From Haloarcula ordinaria (GTDB lineage Archaea; Halobacteriota; Halobacteria; Halobacteriales; Haloarculaceae): 64,000 nucleotides of DNA. The stretch is taken from NCBI RefSeq assembly GCF_029338275.1, contig NZ_CP119789.1, positions 1,984,001-2,048,000 on the forward strand, written 5' to 3'. A program made the translations under genes and the position numbers. A model generated the notes under the pieces. That model was not told the origin of the DNA, made no database searches, and saw nothing but the letters and a program-made list of their open reading frames with translations. Position 1 is the stretch's first letter, and every line of letters starts with the position of its first letter. This document shows positions 61,406 through 64,000 of this stretch, in pieces.

Positions 61406-63184
61406 TCAGCGACTGGCGATAGCCTCGCGGACGCGTGCGGCTAGGGCGTCCCGCACCTCGTGGCTCTCTGCGGCGTCGAACTGGACTTCGAGCACCTGCG
61501 TCCCGTCACGCGTAACCGACTCGTTGAACGCCGCCCGGAAGTCGTCCCGGCCATCGATGCGCCGGAACTCCAGTCCGTAGAGGTCCCCGGTCGGCCCGAA
61601 ATCCAGCCCATGTGGCGTCTTGAACTGCTCTTCGAACGTCTCGTGTGCCTCGATGGGGAGGACGTGGAAGATGCCCCCGCCGTCGTTGTTCACGAGGACG
61701 ATGGTCGCGTCGACGGCACAGCGACCCAGCGCGAGCAGGCCGTTCATGTCGTGGTAGTACGCCAGGTCGCCGGTCACCAGCACGAGCGGGTCCTCGGTCG
61801 CGCTCCCCGCGCCCAGCGCCGTCGAGGTGACGCCGTCGATACCGCTCGCGCCCCGGTTGCCCAGCACGGTGAGGTCGGCACTCCGCGGCCGGCCGAACCG
61901 GTCGGCGTCCCTGACCGGCATGCTGTTGGAGACGAACACGGTCGCCGGGTCCGGTGCGTTCTCGAAGACGTCCGAGAGGACGCCACCTTCCCAGTCGGCT
62001 TCTGTACGGCGCTCCGCCACTGCCTGCCAGTGGACCCGCTCGGCAGCGGCGAACCGGTCGCGCCACGGCTCCAGTCCGGCGCCCTCGACCCGGTCGGCGA
62101 GGGCCAGCGCGGTGGCGTCCTCGTCGGCCACCAGCAGGTCCGTCGCGGTGAACTCTGCCTCCGTCCAGTCGCCCGTCGGGTCGACGACGAACTGCCGGCA
62201 GTCGGCGTCGCGGAGGTACTGCCGGAGGGGCTTAGAGGTCGGTGACGCCCCGAACCGGAGCACGACGTCGGGGTCGTCCCACGCAGCCGTCGCCTCGGAG
62301 CCGACGTAGGCGTCGTAGCCGCCACAGACCGGCGCGTCGAGCGCGTCGACGTGCGGGCCGAATCGGAGGTCCGAGAGCGGGTCTGCGAGCACCGGGAATC
62401 CGGTCGCCTCGACGAGTCGCCCGAGCGCGTCCCTACCGAGTCCACCGTCGGCGGGGCCCGCGACGACGAGGCCACGCTCGGCGTCACTGATTGCTCTCGC
62501 AACGCGTTCGTGCGCCGCCTCGTCGAGCGTCGGTCTCCCGGTCGACGTCTGCACGAACGGGCCGTCGCGGCCGTCGGCTTCGAGCGGGTGGTCTTCAGCC
62601 CAATCGTCGGGGACGCCCGCCGGGTCGTCCGCGGGAACCGGGGTCGGTTCCAGTGGCTTTCGGAAGCGACAGTTGAGGTGGACCGGCCCCGGGTCCACGC
62701 CGGTCGACTCGCCGAGTGCTCGGGCGGCCGTAGTCCGCAACATGCGCACCTTCCGTGGCTCGGCCTCCGGTTCGGGCATGTCGCGGTACCACCGGACCGA
62801 ATCGCCGTACAGCTTCTCCTGGTCGACGGTCTGGTTGGCACCGCTGTCGATGAGTTCCGGCGGGCGGTCGGCCGTCAAGAGGAGCATCGGGACGCCCGAC
62901 TGATTCGCCTCGATGACCGCGGGGTGGAAGTTCGCCGCCGCGGTCCCCGAGGTACAGACCAGCGGAGTCGGTCGCCCGGTTCTTCGCGCCCGTCCGAGCG
63001 CGAAGAAGGCTGCGGAGCGCTCGTCCAGATGCGAGAACACCTGCACGTCCGGGTGCTCGGCGAACGCGACGGTCAGCGGCGTCGACCGACTCCCCGGTGA
63101 GAGACAGGCGGCGTCGACGCCGCCGGCGACGAGCTCGTCGACCAGCGTCTCGGCCCACAGCGTGTTGACGTTCGGGTGACTCAT
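61406..63184 (-). CDS. menD: SEPHCHC synthase
   Basis: 592 aa thiamine-diphosphate enzyme. N-terminal MSHPNVNTLWAETLVDELVA with LSPGSRSTPLTVAFAEHPDV, catalytic glutamate region HLDERSAAFFALG, VCTSGTAAANFHPAVIEA, and the C-terminal TPP/metal site GDLAYYHDMN then VLVNNDGGGIFHVLP. It condenses isochorismate with 2-oxoglutarate-derived succinic semialdehyde. The ATG at 63184 overlaps the menF stop by 4 nt; longer reading frames are not homologous. Confidence 0.93.
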   Translation of the reverse strand: MSHPNVNTLWAETLVDELVAGGVDAACLSPGSRSTPLTVAFAEHPDVQVFSHLDERSAAFFALGRARRTGRPTPLVCTSGTAAANFHPAVIEANQSGVPMLLLTADRPPELIDSGANQTVDQEKLYGDSVRWYRDMPEPEAEPRKVRMLRTTAARALGESTGVDPGPVHLNCRFRKPLEPTPVPADDPAGVPDDWAEDHPLEADGRDGPFVQTSTGRPTLDEAAHERVARAISDAERGLVVAGPADGGLGRDALGRLVEATGFPVLADPLSDLRFGPHVDALDAPVCGGYDAYVGSEATAAWDDPDVVLRFGASPTSKPLRQYLRDADCRQFVVDPTGDWTEAEFTATDLLVADEDATALALADRVEGAGLEPWRDRFAAAERVHWQAVAERRTEADWEGGVLSDVFENAPDPATVFVSNSMPVRDADRFGRPRSADLTVLGNRGASGIDGVTSTALGAGSATEDPLVLVTGDLAYYHDMNGLLALGRCAVDATIVLVNNDGGGIFHVLPIEAHETFEEQFKTPHGLDFGPTGDLYGLEFRRIDGRDDFRAAFNESVTRDGTQVLEVQFDAAESHEVRDALAARVREAIASR

Positions 63185-64000
63185 TCCAGTTCGTCGAGCA
63201 TCGGCCGGTACTTGAGCTGGACCTCGTCCCACTCTCGGTCGGGGTCGCTGTCCGAGACGATGCCGGCGCCGGCAAACAGTGTCGCGAGGCGGCCGCGGGC
63301 GACCGCAGAGCGGATACCGACCGCGAAACTGCCGTTCCCGCCCGCGTCGACCCAGCCGACGGGCGCGGCGTACCACCCACGGTCGAAGGCTTCCGTCTCC
63401 CGGATGGTCCGCAGCGCCGCGTCCGGTGGCAGGCCGCCCACCGCCGGCGTCGGGTGGAGTGCCTCGACGAGCTCGAGGACGTGGCGGTCGCTGTCGAGTT
63501 CGGCGGTGATGGAGGTCCGGAGGTGCTGGACCGTCGCCAGTCGACGGACGCTCACGTCGCCGGTCCGGACCGACGACGCGAACGGTTCGAGCTGCTCGCG
63601 GATGGCGTCGGCGACCAGCTGCTGTTCGTGGCGGTCCTTCTCGCTCTCGAGCAGCTCCGATGCGAGCCACTCGTCCTCTGCGGGGGTATCGCCCCGGCCT
63701 GTCGACCCCGCGAGCGCTTCCGTCCGGACCGTTCGACCACGAACGGAGACGAGCCGCTCCGGCGTCGCACCGAAGAACGTGCCGGCGTCGGCGAGCGAGA
63801 GCATGAACCGGTAGCAGTCCGGATATCTCCGGGCCAGCCGACCCAGTACGTCCGGTACTGAGAGCCCGTCCCGGAGCGATACCTGCAGCGACTGGGCGAG
63901 GACGACCTTCTGGAGGTCGCCCCGCTCGACGCTCTCCAGCGCGGCACGCACCTGTTCGCGCCACCCGGCCCGCGTCGGGGTCCGCTCGACGTGGTCGATG
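63181..64000 (-). CDS. menF: Isochorismate synthase, C-terminal part (cut by window edge)
   Basis: About 272 C-terminal residues are visible; the N-terminus lies beyond 64000. It is the chorismate-binding domain: GDLQKVVLAQSLQV, FFGATPERLVSVRGRTVRTE, ALAGSTGRG, LHPTPAVGGLP, and the final GWYAAPVGWVDAGGNGSFAV and LFAGAGIVSDSDP. It converts chorismate to isochorismate and begins the men pathway. It is coupled to menD by a 4-nt overlap. Confidence 0.92.
   Translation of the reverse strand, partial: IDHVERTPTRAGWREQVRAALESVERGDLQKVVLAQSLQVSLRDGLSVPDVLGRLARRYPDCYRFMLSLADAGTFFGATPERLVSVRGRTVRTEALAGSTGRGDTPAEDEWLASELLESEKDRHEQQLVADAIREQLEPFASSVRTGDVSVRRLATVQHLRTSITAELDSDRHVLELVEALHPTPAVGGLPPDAALRTIRETEAFDRGWYAAPVGWVDAGGNGSFAVGIRSAVARGRLATLFAGAGIVSDSDPDREWDEVQLKYRPMLDELE

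Noticed and set aside
63185..63964. N-terminal extension of menD
   Set aside because: The extension overlaps menF in another frame and is Arg/Pro-rich; the conserved MenD N-terminus starts at 63184.
1..64000. CRISPR arrays, rRNA, tRNA and intact insertion sequences
   Set aside because: No regularly spaced repeats, no rRNA blocks, no convincing cloverleaf and no complete transposase were seen when reading both strands.

Overview
The window is a stretch of haloarchaeal (class Halobacteria) chromosome. The evidence is high GC with strong third-position G/C bias, very acidic proteins, leaderless promoters with TATA boxes about 27 nt before start codons, Tat/lipobox and PGF-CTERM export signals, archaeal transcription factors (MBF1, TFE), a GHMP-type shikimate kinase, archaeal Trm56 and CDC48. 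Species cannot be fixed from sequence alone. I see no rRNA, tRNA, CRISPR array, replication origin or complete insertion sequence.

Layout. 0-14.7 kb is mostly housekeeping: MBF1, a hisC/nucleotide kinase/CDP-alcohol transferase operon, an HtrVIII-like transducer, a GMC oxidoreductase behind a DtxR-type palindrome, FAH-family hydrolase, tyrA and an Rsm22-like methyltransferase, a PCNA-like protein divergent from surE, and two membrane transporters. 14.7-27.3 kb is a type IV pilus-like locus: a large pilin-like surface protein and a pilin on the minus strand, then on the plus strand a degenerate RAD55-like ATPase, pilB, a paralogue of the ribosomal stalk protein L12, pilC and five pseudopilin-like genes with overlapping starts and stops. 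27.3-29.6 kb carries a Na/Pi-symporter-like protein, beta-carbonic anhydrase and a small membrane protein.

29.7-31.9 kb is an accessory insertion at the 3' end of the chorismate mutase gene. Two cargo modules (a vapBC pair, and a cupin) are separated by three same-direction copies of a 33-nt sequence that in every copy encodes the mutase C-terminus LNKVEQRESR plus a stop, almost entirely through synonymous changes. I read these as attachment-site repeats of integrase-less, tandemly accreted elements.

31.9-55.1 kb is conserved core: aroK/chorismate mutase, cdc48, two nitrilase-superfamily enzymes, PhoU/AbrB regulator, NAD-kinase-like protein, CinA-like protein, TFE with DUF2110, Trm56, a DsbA-like lipoprotein, sugar epimerase, an NRDE protein and a quinone reductase. 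55.4-64 kb is a menaquinone cluster (menF, menD, menB, menA, menC, menE, all minus strand) interrupted by a plus-strand pair, a small membrane protein and a membrane-anchored J-domain protein.

The most unusual observations are the L12 paralogue inside the pilus operon, the triplicated chorismate-mutase 3' end, and the PCNA-fold protein beside surE.
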